A stretch of 41,934 nucleotides of DNA from Microbacterium trichothecenolyticum. GTDB lineage: Bacteria > Actinomycetota > Actinomycetes > Actinomycetales > Microbacteriaceae. Positions 1 to 8,582 of the stretch are shown one piece after another. The notes under the pieces are model-generated. The model worked only from the letters and a program-made list of their open reading frames with translations, was not told the origin of the DNA and searched no databases. The translations under genes were made by a program, and so were the position numbers. Each line of letters begins with the position of its first letter. The first letter of the stretch is position 1. Location: contig NZ_JYJA01000017.1 in NCBI RefSeq assembly GCF_000956465.1, positions 1 through 41,934 on the forward strand, in the 5' to 3' direction.

Positions 1-58
1 GAGGGGCGCCCCCGGCAGCCCGACGGCCCGCCGCCACGCCCCACGCCCCGGGGCGGCG

Positions 59-64
59 TAGCGT
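59..64 (+). promoter_or_regulatory. -10 element of a leaderless promoter (TAGCGT)
   Basis: TAGCGT is followed by the 6-nt spacer GGAGGG and then the GTG start at 71. This spacing places the transcription start at or next to the start codon. The GGAGGG could alternatively be read as a Shine-Dalgarno, but it abuts the start codon too closely to act as one. Confidence 0.55.
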
Positions 65-70
65 GGAGGG

Positions 71-439
71 GTGGCCCGCAAGATCTCGACCGACGACGGC
101 CGCGCCGCCCTGAGCGCGGTCGCGGCGGCGGTGGAAGCATCCGTCCCGCCCGCCCGCACCGACAACGCGACGGCCGTGCGCTACCTGCTGCAGCTGCTGG
201 CCGAGAAGGCGCCGGGCAACTCGGTCGAGGTACGCGTGCCGCCGTTCGGTGCGGTGCAGGTCGTCGAGGGGCCTCGGCACACGCGCGGCACGCCGCCGAA
301 CGTCGTCGAGACGGATCCCGCGACGTGGATCGCCCTCGCGACCGGCGCAGAGCAGTGGACGGATGCTGCCGCCGCGGGCCGCATCAGCGCCTCGGGTACG
401 CGCGCCGACATCTCGGACCTCCTGCCGCTGCGGCCCTGA
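71..439 (+). CDS. Sterol carrier family-like protein
   Basis: This 122-residue soluble protein begins at GTG 71 and has no signal peptide or membrane segment. It resembles the short proteins annotated as sterol carrier family in Microbacteriaceae, which carry a conserved middle block (EVRVPPFGAVQ, then RGTPPNVVETDP) and end in a Trp/Ala-rich segment with S(G/A)TRAD near the C terminus. The family name implies a lipid-binding SCP2-like fold, but no function is established for this group. The gene stands alone, with a small hairpin over its stop codon separating it from the convergent heme operon. The family call rests on recollection of similar sequences. Confidence 0.55.
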   Translation: MARKISTDDGRAALSAVAAAVEASVPPARTDNATAVRYLLQLLAEKAPGNSVEVRVPPFGAVQVVEGPRHTRGTPPNVVETDPATWIALATGAEQWTDAAAAGRISASGTRADISDLLPLRP

Positions 440-453
440 CCCCGCGGGTCAGG
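435..453. terminator. Short hairpin at the end of the sterol-carrier-like gene
   Basis: CCTGACCC and GGGTCAGG form a perfect 8-bp stem around a 3-nt loop, overlapping the TGA stop at 437-439. It lies between two convergent genes. No U-run follows, so termination activity is inferred. Confidence 0.45.
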
Positions 454-529
454 TGTCTGCGTCGGGTGCGCGCTTCGTCTCGCTCGGTCCTCGCTCGCCC
501 AACGACAGGGAGCAGAGGCCGAGTGCCGG

Positions 530-1354
530 TCAGCGGCGCGGCGTGACCACGGGCGTGCCCGAGACCGGGTGCGCGAAGACGTCGACCCGCTGCCCGTAGA
601 CCTCCTCGATCGCGGCGGCCGTCAGCACCTCCGACGGCGCACCCGATGCGACGACCCGACCCCGCGAGAGCAGCGTTACGCGGTCGGCGACGCCGAGCGC
701 CGCATTGAGGTCGTGCAGCACCACGGCCACCGCCGCGCCCTCCCGCGCACGACCCCGCGCGATGCGCAGCACGTCCTCCTGGTGCCGCAGGTCGAGCGCC
801 GCGGTGGGCTCGTCGAGCAGCAGCACGTCGCACGCCTGCGCGAGCACCCGTGCCAGGGCGGCCCGCGCGCGCTCGCCGCCTGACAGCGACGTGACGCCGC
901 GCCCGGCGAGCGGCACGAGATCCGTCATCTCGAGCGCCCGTGCCACCGCCGCATCGTCGTGATCTTCGGCGGGCGTGCGCGCCCACGGCGCACGACCCAT
1001 GCGCACGACCTGCTCCACCGTGAACGGGAATGACACGGCGTTCTGCTGCAGCAGCACCGCGCGCCGCTGCGCGAGAAGGCGGGGACGGATGCTGCCCAGC
1101 GGCGTTCCGTCGAGGCTCACGTCGCCGGAGTCCGGGGTGACATCCCCCGCGAGCACCCCGAACAGCGTCGACTTGCCGGCGCCGTTCGGGCCGACGAGGG
1201 CGTGGAGCTCACCCGCCCGGAGTTCGATCCCGGCGTCCGCGAGCACCGGCCGTGCGGCGCCGTGCGGCGTCACGGTGACGCCGCGGGCGCTGAGCCGCAC
1301 CTTCCCCGGAGCGACAGCGACCGCCGGGGTCGCGGCATCCGTCGTCGTGCTCAT
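530..1354 (-). CDS. hmuV: Heme ABC transporter ATP-binding protein
   Basis: This 274-residue ATPase would energise heme import at the inner face of the membrane. Visible motifs are Walker A GPNGAGKST, a Q-loop region (LLQQNAVSFPFT), signature LSGGERAR, Walker B DVLLLDEP and the switch His in VVLHDLN. The start chosen is ATG 1354, which overlaps the permease stop as ATGA and implies translational coupling. A longer open frame extends upstream but is arginine-rich shadow of the permease gene. The first ~15 residues (Ala/Thr-rich) precede the ABC domain. It is the last gene of hmuTUV. The family (HmuV/BhuV-type, FecE-like) is clear; heme rather than siderophore as substrate is inferred from the divergent HtaA gene and the HmuT-like binding protein. 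Confidence 0.88.
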   Translation of the reverse strand: MSTTTDAATPAVAVAPGKVRLSARGVTVTPHGAARPVLADAGIELRAGELHALVGPNGAGKSTLFGVLAGDVTPDSGDVSLDGTPLGSIRPRLLAQRRAVLLQQNAVSFPFTVEQVVRMGRAPWARTPAEDHDDAAVARALEMTDLVPLAGRGVTSLSGGERARAALARVLAQACDVLLLDEPTAALDLRHQEDVLRIARGRAREGAAVAVVLHDLNAALGVADRVTLLSRGRVVASGAPSEVLTAAAIEEVYGQRVDVFAHPVSGTPVVTPRR

Positions 1355-2469
1355 CCCCAGCCCCCCGCCTTGCGGCGCGTGCGCAGGAGCAGCCACAGGA
1401 AGAACGGGCCGCCCACGAGCGAGGTGATCATGCCGATCGGCAGGTCCGCGAGCGGCACGGCGGTGCGGGCGATGAGGTCGGCGACCGCGATCAGCAGGGC
1501 GCCGCCGAGGGCGCTCGCCACCATGAGCGGCAGGTGCGCGGGGCCGATCGCCATGCGCATGAGGTGGGGGACGACGAGGCCGACGAAGCCGATGATCCCG
1601 GCGAACGCGACGGCCGCACACACGAGCAGCGCGACCATGATGATCACGACGACGCGCAGCAGCTCCACCCGAACGCCGAGGTGACGCGCGGTGCGCTCAC
1701 CGAGCGCGAACAGGTCGAGACGGTGCGCGACGAACACCGCCGCGGCCACGCCGACCGCCACGAGCGGCGCGACGATCGCGATGTTCCGCCACAGCGCGCC
1801 GTTGAGGCTGCCGAGTTGCCAGAACACGATCTGCTCACGGGTCGAGGTCGTGCCGACGAACGTGAGGAACGCCAGGCCCGCGCCCGCGACGGCGTTGATC
1901 GCGATGCCGGTGAGCAGCAGTGTCACGACCTCGGTGCGGCCGCCCGAGCGGCTGATCAGATACACCGAGAACACCGCGATGAGCCCTCCGGCGAAGGCGA
2001 AGGCCGGGGTCGTCCACATGCCGAACACCGCGAGTCCGAACGTGAGGCTCGCCGCTGCCCCGAACGCCGCACCCGACGAGACGCCGACGACGGCCGCGTC
2101 GGCGAGCGGGTTGCCGAAGATCGCCTGCATGAGCACCCCCGCCACGGCCAGCGCCGCGCCGACGAGGAGGCCCAGCACGATGCGGGGGAGCCGGATGTCG
2201 AGGATCACTCCGGCCGCGGTCGGCGCCTCCGGCGCCCAGGAGGTGTCGATCCCGATGGCCTGCAGCAGCACGCCCAGCACCTGAGTCGGGGTGAGCCAGT
2301 ATTGCCCGAGGCCGAGCGACACCACCACCACGAGCACGATGGCGACCGACAGCCCCGCCGTCATGAGCGCGAACCGGCGACGGCGGTGCGAGGCCGGCAC
2401 CTCGGTGACGACCTCGGCCGTCCCGCCCTCCGCGGCCTCGACCTCGGCAGCCGTTATCGTCCCCGTCAC
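1351..2469 (-). CDS. hmuU: Heme/iron ABC transporter permease, FecCD family
   Basis: This 372-residue polytopic membrane protein belongs to the BtuC/FecCD permease family. A short charged N terminus is followed by about ten hydrophobic helices. Family hallmarks visible include RLPRIVLGLLVGAALAVAG near residue 95, NPLADAAVVGVSSGAAFGA, and GIIGFVGLVVPHLMR near the C-terminal third, which contains the coupling region that contacts the ATPase. It starts at GTG 2469, overlapping the binding-protein stop by 4 nt, and its own stop overlaps the hmuV start by 4 nt, so the three genes form a tight operon. Confidence 0.9.
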   Translation of the reverse strand: MTGTITAAEVEAAEGGTAEVVTEVPASHRRRRFALMTAGLSVAIVLVVVVSLGLGQYWLTPTQVLGVLLQAIGIDTSWAPEAPTAAGVILDIRLPRIVLGLLVGAALAVAGVLMQAIFGNPLADAAVVGVSSGAAFGAAASLTFGLAVFGMWTTPAFAFAGGLIAVFSVYLISRSGGRTEVVTLLLTGIAINAVAGAGLAFLTFVGTTSTREQIVFWQLGSLNGALWRNIAIVAPLVAVGVAAAVFVAHRLDLFALGERTARHLGVRVELLRVVVIIMVALLVCAAVAFAGIIGFVGLVVPHLMRMAIGPAHLPLMVASALGGALLIAVADLIARTAVPLADLPIGMITSLVGGPFFLWLLLRTRRKAGGWG

Positions 2470-3605
2470 GACGCCGGCTCCGGGGTCGCGCTCGACGCCG
2501 GCGCGTAGACGGCACGTGCGAGCGCCCGGATGACTTCCGCCGTGCGCGGCCCGAAGCTCAGGATCTCGGCATCCGCCATGTCGACCACCCGGCGGTGCTC
2601 GCCCGCGGGCGTCTGCTGCAGCGCCGGGATGCGCTCGAACAGCCCGTCGACCCCACCCACGGATGCGAGGCCGTCGGTCATCATCACGACGAGGTCGGGC
2701 TGCGCGGCGACGAGGGCCTCGGCGGTCATGGGCTTCATGCCCTCCCAGCCGATCTCGCTCGCCACGTCGACGCCGCCGACCGCCTCGATCAGGGAATCCG
2801 CCCCCGAGTCGCGCCCGAAGATGTAGTAGACGTTCGCGCTGCCCCGCACGTAGAGGAAGAGCATGCGCGGACGATCGGATGCTGCCGCCGGCGCGATCTC
2901 GGCCACCTCGGCGCGCGCCGCCACGACGTCGGCATCGAGCCGCTCTGCGAGCGCGTCACCTCGGCCGGGAACGCCCAGCGCTCCGGCGATCTCCGAAACG
3001 AGGTCGGCGACCGTGTCGGCGCGCCGCTCGCTCGAGACCACGACGACGGCGATGCCGGCGTCACGCAGCTGCTGGCGCACCTCCTTCGGGCCGATCGAGG
3101 TGTCGGTCAGCATCACGGTCGGGGCGAGCTCGAGGATCGCCTCGGCGTTGAGCGTGTGCCCCGACTTCGTCACCACGGGCAAGTCCTCGGTGCCGTCGAA
3201 CGACGTCGATGAGTCGCGTCCGACGACCGCGTCGCCGAGGCCCAGGCCGAACACGGTCGCCGCGATCGTGCCCGAGATGTCGACCGGCAGGATGCGGCTG
3301 ACATCGGTGATCTCGACCGCGCGGCCCTCAGCATCCGTCACCGTCACGGGCAGGTCGGGGGCGTCGTCAGCCGCGACAGGCTCGATCGCGTGCGACGCCA
3401 GGCAGGCCGTGGAGGGTCCGGTCGAGGTGCGCGGGTTCTCGGCGAGAGTCAGCGACGCCAGCGGAACGGATGCTGCGGGGCAGTCCGCGTCGGCAGCGTC
3501 GGCGGCCGGGGCGGCACAGCCGGCGAGGGCCACGGCGGCCACGAGCAGGGCGATCACGCCGGTGAGGCGCGCCGATCCGCGGCCGGAAGATGAGGTGCGA
3601 GACAT
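2466..3605 (-). CDS. hmuT: Heme ABC transporter substrate-binding lipoprotein
   Basis: This 379-residue binding protein has a lipoprotein signal ending in LAGC at about residues 27-30, so it should be anchored to the outer face of the membrane. After a ~80-residue linker typical of actinobacterial HmuT, a periplasmic-binding-protein fold of the BtuF/FhuD type follows (VVGRDSSTSF, LELAPTVMLTD, PDLVVMMTDGL). Its role would be to accept heme from HtaA and deliver it to HmuUV. ATG 3605 directly abuts a DtxR/IdeR box, so the mRNA leader must be very short. It is the first gene of the operon. Confidence 0.88.
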   Translation of the reverse strand: MSRTSSSGRGSARLTGVIALLVAAVALAGCAAPAADAADADCPAASVPLASLTLAENPRTSTGPSTACLASHAIEPVAADDAPDLPVTVTDAEGRAVEITDVSRILPVDISGTIAATVFGLGLGDAVVGRDSSTSFDGTEDLPVVTKSGHTLNAEAILELAPTVMLTDTSIGPKEVRQQLRDAGIAVVVVSSERRADTVADLVSEIAGALGVPGRGDALAERLDADVVAARAEVAEIAPAAASDRPRMLFLYVRGSANVYYIFGRDSGADSLIEAVGGVDVASEIGWEGMKPMTAEALVAAQPDLVVMMTDGLASVGGVDGLFERIPALQQTPAGEHRRVVDMADAEILSFGPRTAEVIRALARAVYAPASSATPEPAS

Positions 3606-3623
3606 TAGGTGAGCCTTACCTTA
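3605..3623. promoter_or_regulatory. DtxR/IdeR box 1, at the hmuT start
   Basis: TTAGGTGAGCCTTACCTTA is a near-palindromic 19-mer close to the known DtxR/IdeR consensus TTAGGTTAGSCTAACCTAA. It touches the hmuT start codon, so the iron-loaded repressor bound here should block hmuTUV. Confidence 0.85.
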
Positions 3624-3626
3624 GGC

Positions 3627-3656
3627 TTGACGTCGGCTGTGAGAGTGCCTTACGTT
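3627..3656 (+). promoter_or_regulatory. Predicted promoter of the HtaA-domain gene
   Basis: TTGACG (3627-3632) and TACGTT (3651-3656) are separated by 18 bp. Box 2 starts 10 bp downstream and would cover the transcription start. The two hexamers are seen directly; promoter activity is inferred. Confidence 0.45.
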
Positions 3657-3666
3657 CGAGTCGATA

Positions 3667-3685
3667 TTAGGTTAGCCAAACCTAA
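3667..3685. promoter_or_regulatory. DtxR/IdeR box 2, upstream of the HtaA-domain gene
   Basis: TTAGGTTAGCCAAACCTAA differs from the DtxR consensus palindrome at one central position. It lies just downstream of the predicted promoter of the HtaA-domain gene, which is a repressing position. Confidence 0.9.
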
Positions 3686-3749
3686 GCAACCAACCCGAAT
3701 CGCACTGATGCGCCGGTGCGCTTCGGCGTGCGCGGCGCCGGAGACACCC

Positions 3750-6700
3750 GTGAATACGCAGCCGTTCCTGGATCGCAGCCGCGCGAGCATCGCCGCGCTC
3801 CTCGCCTTCCTGCTCGTCGTGGCAGGAGCCCTCACCGCCGTCCCGGCCTTCGCCGCCGGACCATCCGTCTCGGCCACGCAGGCCCCACGCGCGGGCGGCA
3901 CGATCACCGTCACCGGCTCCGGCTTCTCGGGCGTCGCGCCGGGGGTCTACGTCGGCGTCGGCGCCGCAGGTCTCAGCGGCTTCTACGGGGGCACGATGAG
4001 CGACGTGGTCTGGGTGTCGCCCGGCAACGCGGAGGGTTCCACCGGCGCCGGCCGCACCGCGCCGATGACGGAGTCCGGAACGTTCAGCGTTCAGCTGAGC
4101 GTCCCCGCGCACGCCGAAGGCGCCCAGTACACCGTCTACACCTCCAAGGCCCACGGCGGAGGTTTCACCGACCCGAGCCAGAACGCCTCGACGGCCATCG
4201 CGTGGCAGCCGCTCCCCGCCGTCGCGACGACCACGACGCTGACTGTCGACCCGGCCGCCTCGAGCCTGGCCGGCGCGGACTTCGCGCTCGGCGCGACCGT
4301 CGAGCCCGCAGCATCCGGAACCGTCTCGTACTTCAACGGGGAGACGCAGCTCGGCTCCGCAGTCGTCGGCACGACGATCACGGCGAGCATCGCCACCGCC
4401 GGGATCGCGCAGCTGACGGCCGTGTTCACGCCCGCCGATCCGGCGGCGTTCACCGGCTCGACCTCGTCCGCCGTGTCATACGAGATCACCGCGCCGCCGG
4501 TCGATCCCGAGCCCGAGGCCCCGGCACCCACCGTGACGGTGTCGAAGACGACCGGGCTGGACCCCGACGGCGAGACCGTCACGGTGTCGGGTTCGGGGTT
4601 CGTCCCGAACCCGCCGGCGACCGACGGCACCCGGCCGCCGCTCGCGGGGAAGTTCGGCGGCTCGTACATCGTCTTCGGCAAGTTCCTCGATGAGTGGACG
4701 CCTTCCTCCGGTGCGCCGACGTCCGCACGACCCGGCATCGACACGAAGTGGGGTGTGCACGCGGCTGATGTCGCGTCCATCGGCGGCGCTGCGCGCGGAG
4801 GGATCGCGATCGCCGCCGACGGCACCTTCGAGACGACACTCACCATCTCGCGCAGCGAGGCGTCCCAGGTGCTCGCCGGAAACTACGGCGTCTACACCTA
4901 CTCGGGGGCGGGCGCGAAGTACGCCGCGTTCGAGACGTACACGCCGATCACGTTCGCCGAGCCGGCTCCGTCGCCATCCCTCGCGGTGTCGAAGACCGAA
5001 GGCCTCGACCCCGAGGGCGACACGATCACGATCACCGGCACCGACTACAGCACCGCGGGCAAGGCGATCTACGGGCCGTCGGCGGGGCAGCCCGCTGGTG
5101 TGTACGCGCAGATCGGCTGGCTCGAGGAGTCGTGGCGCCCCTCGGCCGGCGCGGTCTCGGGCCAGCGGTCGAACGCCTACTCGGTCTGGGCGCAGGGCGT
5201 GCAGACGCAGGCGCCGTACCTGAAGTGGACCGACAACGGCGACGGCACGGCGGACTTCGCGTGGACCGTCGAGATCGACGAGGCGACCCTCGAGGCGAAG
5301 CGTCTCGAAGGCGCGACCCTCGCCGTGTTCACCGTCGGTGCCGGCGGTGTCGTGCAGGCGGTCAATGAGCTCGCCGTCCCCATCGCCTTCGCCGATCCCA
5401 CGCCTGTTCCGGCCGTCGACGTGACGGTGACGGATGCCTCGGCCACCGCCGGCGCGACCGTCCAGGTCGCCGCCTCGAACCTCGGAGACGTCACCGGCGC
5501 CTACGCCGCCATCATCGAGAAGGGCACCGAATCGGTGGTCACCGCCGGCGACGGCTTCGCGGCCATGCAGTACGTGCGCCCGATCTCGGGCGGCTCGTTC
5601 ACGGTCGACCTCGTCGCCCCCGCAGCGAAGCTCGACCGCGCGAAGCAGTACGAGGTGATCGTGTGGCGGCAGCACTCCAACCCGGGCGCCGACACGATCT
5701 ACGCCCGCGGCGACGTGCCGTTCACGGCCGATCACTGGACGAAGCTCTTCCCCGAGGTGACGCCGCCGACCGACCCGGAGCCCCCGGTCGACCCCGGCAC
5801 GCCGGCGACCCCGCCGGCGTCGGTGCAGGGCGGCTCGCTCGCGTGGGCGATCTCGTCGAGCTTCGCGAGCTACATCACGGGCAGCATCGCGCACGGCAGC
5901 ATCGCCGTGACGGGCGGCGCGACGCGCTCCGGCGGTGTGTTCCAGTTCGGCCAGGCCACGGGCAGCACGTATGACGCGACGACCGGCACGGGCACCGTCT
6001 CGTACACCGGGTCGGTCCGCTTCACCGGCCACGGCGGCGTGCTCGACGTCACGATCGCGAACCCGCAGGTGCGCATCACGTCACCGAACGCCGCGACCCT
6101 GTACGTCACGAGCGGCGGCTCGCAGGTCGCCTTCGCGAACCTCGACCTGTCGGCCGCGGTGCGCGTCACCGCCAACGGCACGGTCTCGTACTCACGAGTG
6201 CCGGCGACTCTGACCGCGGCCGGTCGCAACCAGGTGTTCCAGGGCTACACGACCGAGCTCGACCCGCTCGCGTTCACGATCGGCGTCCCGGCGGCCGCGC
6301 CCGCGGGTTCGACGGGCACCGTCGCGGCGGCTCCCGCGTCGACCACGCGCACGACGTCGCTCCCCGCCGCTCCGCCGGCCTCGACGGGCATCGACCTCGA
6401 CGACGACACCCTCGCCGCGCTGCAGAAGGGCGAGCCGGTCACGGTCTCAGCGTCGGGCTTCACCCCGAACGAGGAGGGCATCAAGGTCGTCGTGTACTCG
6501 ACGCCGACGCTCCTGGGCGAAGTGGCGGCGGATGCCTCGGGCAAAGCGACGTGGACGGGTTCGCTGCCCGCCGCGCTCGAGGACGGTGAGCACACTCTGA
6601 CGTTCCAGGGGTCCGTGGACCGCGGCATCCGTTTCACCCTCGCCCGCGCCGCGATCGCCGCCGGCTGCTTCGTGGAGGCCGCCACCCTGGACTGGGGCTT

Positions 6701-7376
6701 CAAGGAGACCTTCCGCACATACATCGAGGGGATCGCCGCCGGCGGCTGGGAGCTGACCGATGTCGCGTACGAGTACCCCGAGTTCGTCTGGACGGCGGGT
6801 GATGGAGCGGTGGATGCCGCGACCCGGACCGGTCTCGTCACCTATGGCGGCAGCATCCGTTTCACCGGTCACCAGGGCGCGCTCGACACGACGCTGACGA
6901 ACGCCCGCGTGGAACTCGCGGGCGACACCGGCTACCTGGTGTTCGACGTCAGCGGCACGACGCAGGCGGGTGAGCCGGTGACGGCCGCGGGCATCCGGTT
7001 CGCCGAGTTCGCCCTGCCCGACCTCGAGGTGACCGACGACGGGCTCGTGCTCGACGCGCTCCCGGCGACCCTGACCGACGCCGGCGCCGCCGCGTTCGGC
7101 ACGTACGCGGCGGGCGACGAGCTCGACCCGGTGTCGGCCGTGCTCCCGGCGGCGGGCGACTGCGCGGTCGCTGCAGCGCCGGTGAAGGCTGAGGAGGTGC
7201 CGGTGGCCGAGGCCGCCGAGGCCGAGGCCCTCTCCGCCGACCGGACGACGGCGCCCGTGTGGCCGTGGGTGCTCGTGGGGATCGCCCTGGCTCTCGGGAT
7301 CGGGGCCGTGGTCTGGATCGTGGTCTCCCGCCGCCGTGCGACGGCCGGCGGCAACGGAGACCAGACGGCCGGCTGA
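3750..7376 (+). CDS. htaA: Cell-surface HtaA-domain heme-binding protein
   Basis: The protein has 1208 residues from GTG 3750, which has GGAG just upstream and is followed by a clean signal peptide ending AVPAFA at about residue 35. Domains in order: an Ig-like segment (~37-150), an Ig-like 3 segment (~160-245), two related modules opening with VSKT-GLDP-G (~255-550), another Ig-like module (~552-670), HtaA domain 1 (~695-842), an Ig-like linker, HtaA domain 2 (~972-1132), then a membrane anchor (~1170-1193) and a basic tail. Both HtaA domains keep the Tyr after the first helix (ASYI, RTYI) and the His in RFTGH, matching the heme-contact residues known for corynebacterial HtaA. It should capture heme at the envelope and pass it to HmuT. 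An in-frame ATG at 3609 is rejected because it precedes the DtxR box and predicted promoter; ATG 3708 is a possible alternative. Confidence 0.88.
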   Translation: MNTQPFLDRSRASIAALLAFLLVVAGALTAVPAFAAGPSVSATQAPRAGGTITVTGSGFSGVAPGVYVGVGAAGLSGFYGGTMSDVVWVSPGNAEGSTGAGRTAPMTESGTFSVQLSVPAHAEGAQYTVYTSKAHGGGFTDPSQNASTAIAWQPLPAVATTTTLTVDPAASSLAGADFALGATVEPAASGTVSYFNGETQLGSAVVGTTITASIATAGIAQLTAVFTPADPAAFTGSTSSAVSYEITAPPVDPEPEAPAPTVTVSKTTGLDPDGETVTVSGSGFVPNPPATDGTRPPLAGKFGGSYIVFGKFLDEWTPSSGAPTSARPGIDTKWGVHAADVASIGGAARGGIAIAADGTFETTLTISRSEASQVLAGNYGVYTYSGAGAKYAAFETYTPITFAEPAPSPSLAVSKTEGLDPEGDTITITGTDYSTAGKAIYGPSAGQPAGVYAQIGWLEESWRPSAGAVSGQRSNAYSVWAQGVQTQAPYLKWTDNGDGTADFAWTVEIDEATLEAKRLEGATLAVFTVGAGGVVQAVNELAVPIAFADPTPVPAVDVTVTDASATAGATVQVAASNLGDVTGAYAAIIEKGTESVVTAGDGFAAMQYVRPISGGSFTVDLVAPAAKLDRAKQYEVIVWRQHSNPGADTIYARGDVPFTADHWTKLFPEVTPPTDPEPPVDPGTPATPPASVQGGSLAWAISSSFASYITGSIAHGSIAVTGGATRSGGVFQFGQATGSTYDATTGTGTVSYTGSVRFTGHGGVLDVTIANPQVRITSPNAATLYVTSGGSQVAFANLDLSAAVRVTANGTVSYSRVPATLTAAGRNQVFQGYTTELDPLAFTIGVPAAAPAGSTGTVAAAPASTTRTTSLPAAPPASTGIDLDDDTLAALQKGEPVTVSASGFTPNEEGIKVVVYSTPTLLGEVAADASGKATWTGSLPAALEDGEHTLTFQGSVDRGIRFTLARAAIAAGCFVEAATLDWGFKETFRTYIEGIAAGGWELTDVAYEYPEFVWTAGDGAVDAATRTGLVTYGGSIRFTGHQGALDTTLTNARVELAGDTGYLVFDVSGTTQAGEPVTAAGIRFAEFALPDLEVTDDGLVLDALPATLTDAGAAAFGTYAAGDELDPVSAVLPAAGDCAVAAAPVKAEEVPVAEAAEAEALSADRTTAPVWPWVLVGIALALGIGAVVWIVVSRRRATAGGNGDQTAG

Positions 7377-7392
7377 AGCCTGCCGTCACCCC

Positions 7393-7431
7393 GGCGGCGT
7401 CCCGCTCTCGGCTTCCGAGCGGGGCGCCGCC
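7393..7431 (+). terminator. Terminator hairpin after the HtaA-domain gene
   Basis: GGCGGCGTCCCGCTC pairs with GAGCGGGGCGCCGCC as a 15-bp stem containing one G-T wobble, around a 9-nt loop. It begins 16 bp after the htaA stop. A short C/T-rich stretch follows. Confidence 0.75.
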
Positions 7432-7463
7432 TCTCCTATGGCGCGGTGCGGCTCGCCGAGTGG

Positions 7464-7469
7464 GACAAT
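7464..7469 (+). promoter_or_regulatory. -10 element of a leaderless promoter (GACAAT)
   Basis: GACAAT, then the 6-nt spacer GGAGGC, then ATG 7476. The geometry is the same as at the other leaderless starts in this window. Confidence 0.5.
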
Positions 7470-7475
7470 GGAGGC

Positions 7476-7829
7476 ATGCCCGAGCACAGCCAGGACCGCA
7501 TCGAGACCGTGCGCGTGCGACGTGCACCGAAGATCTCGGTGTTCCTGATCGTCGGTGCGCTGGTGGGCGTCTTCGTCGCGATGATCCTCACGTTCGCGTT
7601 CAACGGCACCGCCGGTGCGAGCCCGAACACCGGGGTCATGTATTCGCAGGGTCAGGTGTTCGGCTTCCTGGCGCTCATCTGCGCCCCGATCGGCCTCGCT
7701 CTGGGCGGCGTCCTCGCGCTGATCCTCGATCGCCGTTCACGCCGTCACACGCACCAGGTCGCCGTCGACCACGAGCAGGTGCACGTCGACCCGGAGCCCG
7801 GCACCAACGGCCACGGCCCCGCCCACTGA
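7476..7829 (+). CDS. Small two-helix membrane protein
   Basis: This 117-residue protein has two hydrophobic segments (about residues 20-45 and 62-85) joined by a small loop. The N terminus is basic and the tail is His/charge-rich (RRSRRHTHQ, ending GTNGHGPAH). It resembles conserved hypothetical membrane proteins of Microbacteriaceae, and no function is known to me. The start ATG 7476 is set by the leaderless -10 element; an upstream in-frame GTG at 7446 is not supported. It is followed by a convergent conserved hypothetical gene. Confidence 0.8.
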   Translation: MPEHSQDRIETVRVRRAPKISVFLIVGALVGVFVAMILTFAFNGTAGASPNTGVMYSQGQVFGFLALICAPIGLALGGVLALILDRRSRRHTHQVAVDHEQVHVDPEPGTNGHGPAH

Positions 7830-7838
7830 GCCCGAGCG

Positions 7839-8450
7839 CTACGCCAGCTCGGCGATGATCGGGTGGATCGCGGCGTCGAACGCCGCGACATCGCCGCGCA
7901 GTCCGTCGGTGACGGCGATCGTGAGCGAGCCGATCCACCACACCCCGCGCTGATTCAGCGGCAGCACCTGCACGTTCAGCTCGAACGAGTGCGCCCGTCG
8001 GCCGACCTGACGCTCGTGCTCTGCGATCGCCCCCGCGTAGGCGCGGTACGCCGTGCCGGTGCTGTGCGACGCCTCTTTGCGGTAGCGCGCGTTCGCAGAC
8101 TGCGCGAACGCCACGGCCTCGATCGCATGCGGTTCGAAGGCCGCGCGCAGCTCGTCGCAGCCCTCGGTGGGAAGGGCGAGCGCGGTGTCGAAGCCGTCGA
8201 CGAGATCGAGGGGGACCGGCGACGGGTGCGCCTGCGGCTCGACGGTCATCGCCCAGAATTCGCGCCATTGCCGTTCCAGCAGCGCCTGGGCTTCTTCGGA
8301 CCGGTCGTTCGCGCGCGGAGGGATGCCGCGGAGGTGCGGAAGCTCCTCCGGAGAACGGATGCCGAGCACCTGGCGCAGGTAGAGGGCGAGAAGAACCGGC
8401 TGACCGGCGTCTTCGCGGATCAGCCACTCCGGAGCACCGGCGCCGCCCAT
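7839..8450 (-). CDS. Conserved hypothetical protein
   Basis: This 203-residue soluble protein is not recognised by function. It has no signal peptide or membrane segment. It contains a Trp-rich middle (RQWREFWAM), an Ala-rich helix (EAVAFAQSANARYRKEA) and a C-terminal part with beta-strand character (SFELNVQVLPL, GVWWIGSLTIAV). ATG 8450 is preferred over the longer frame because TACAAT lies exactly 6 nt upstream on this strand. The gene diverges from purM and ends 9 bp from the preceding convergent gene. Confidence 0.7.
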   Translation of the reverse strand: MGGAGAPEWLIREDAGQPVLLALYLRQVLGIRSPEELPHLRGIPPRANDRSEEAQALLERQWREFWAMTVEPQAHPSPVPLDLVDGFDTALALPTEGCDELRAAFEPHAIEAVAFAQSANARYRKEASHSTGTAYRAYAGAIAEHERQVGRRAHSFELNVQVLPLNQRGVWWIGSLTIAVTDGLRGDVAAFDAAIHPIIAELA

Positions 8451-8456
8451 GGGGCC

Positions 8457-8462
8457 ATTGTA
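8457..8462 (-). promoter_or_regulatory. -10 element of a leaderless promoter (TACAAT)
   Basis: Read on the minus strand this is TACAAT, the spacer GGCCCC, then ATG at 8450. It is the element closest to the TATAAT consensus among the leaderless starts, and it decides the start codon here. Confidence 0.6.
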
Positions 8463-8569
8463 GAACCGGGCATCGACGTCGCGGCCGGGCTGACCAGCAT
8501 GATCTGGACGGATGCCGCGACCCGGCGTAACAGCGGCGGCCCCCGGCATCCGTCCAGGTGGGGCGCCGG

Positions 8570-8575
8570 TAGGCT
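8570..8575 (+). promoter_or_regulatory. -10 element of the purM leaderless promoter (TAGGCT)
   Basis: TAGGCT is followed by a 7-nt spacer (GGTAGCC) and GTG 8583. With no 5' leader there is no room for a purine riboswitch. Confidence 0.55.
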
Positions 8576-8582
8576 GGTAGCC

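Noticed and set aside
1355..1621. N-terminal extension of hmuV
   Set aside because: The extension is Arg/Pro-rich shadow of the permease gene; ATG 1354 overlaps the permease stop in the usual coupled manner.
3609..3749. Upstream extension of the HtaA-domain protein from ATG 3609
   Set aside because: It would begin before the predicted promoter and DtxR box 2, and it hides the good signal peptide that starts at GTG 3750.
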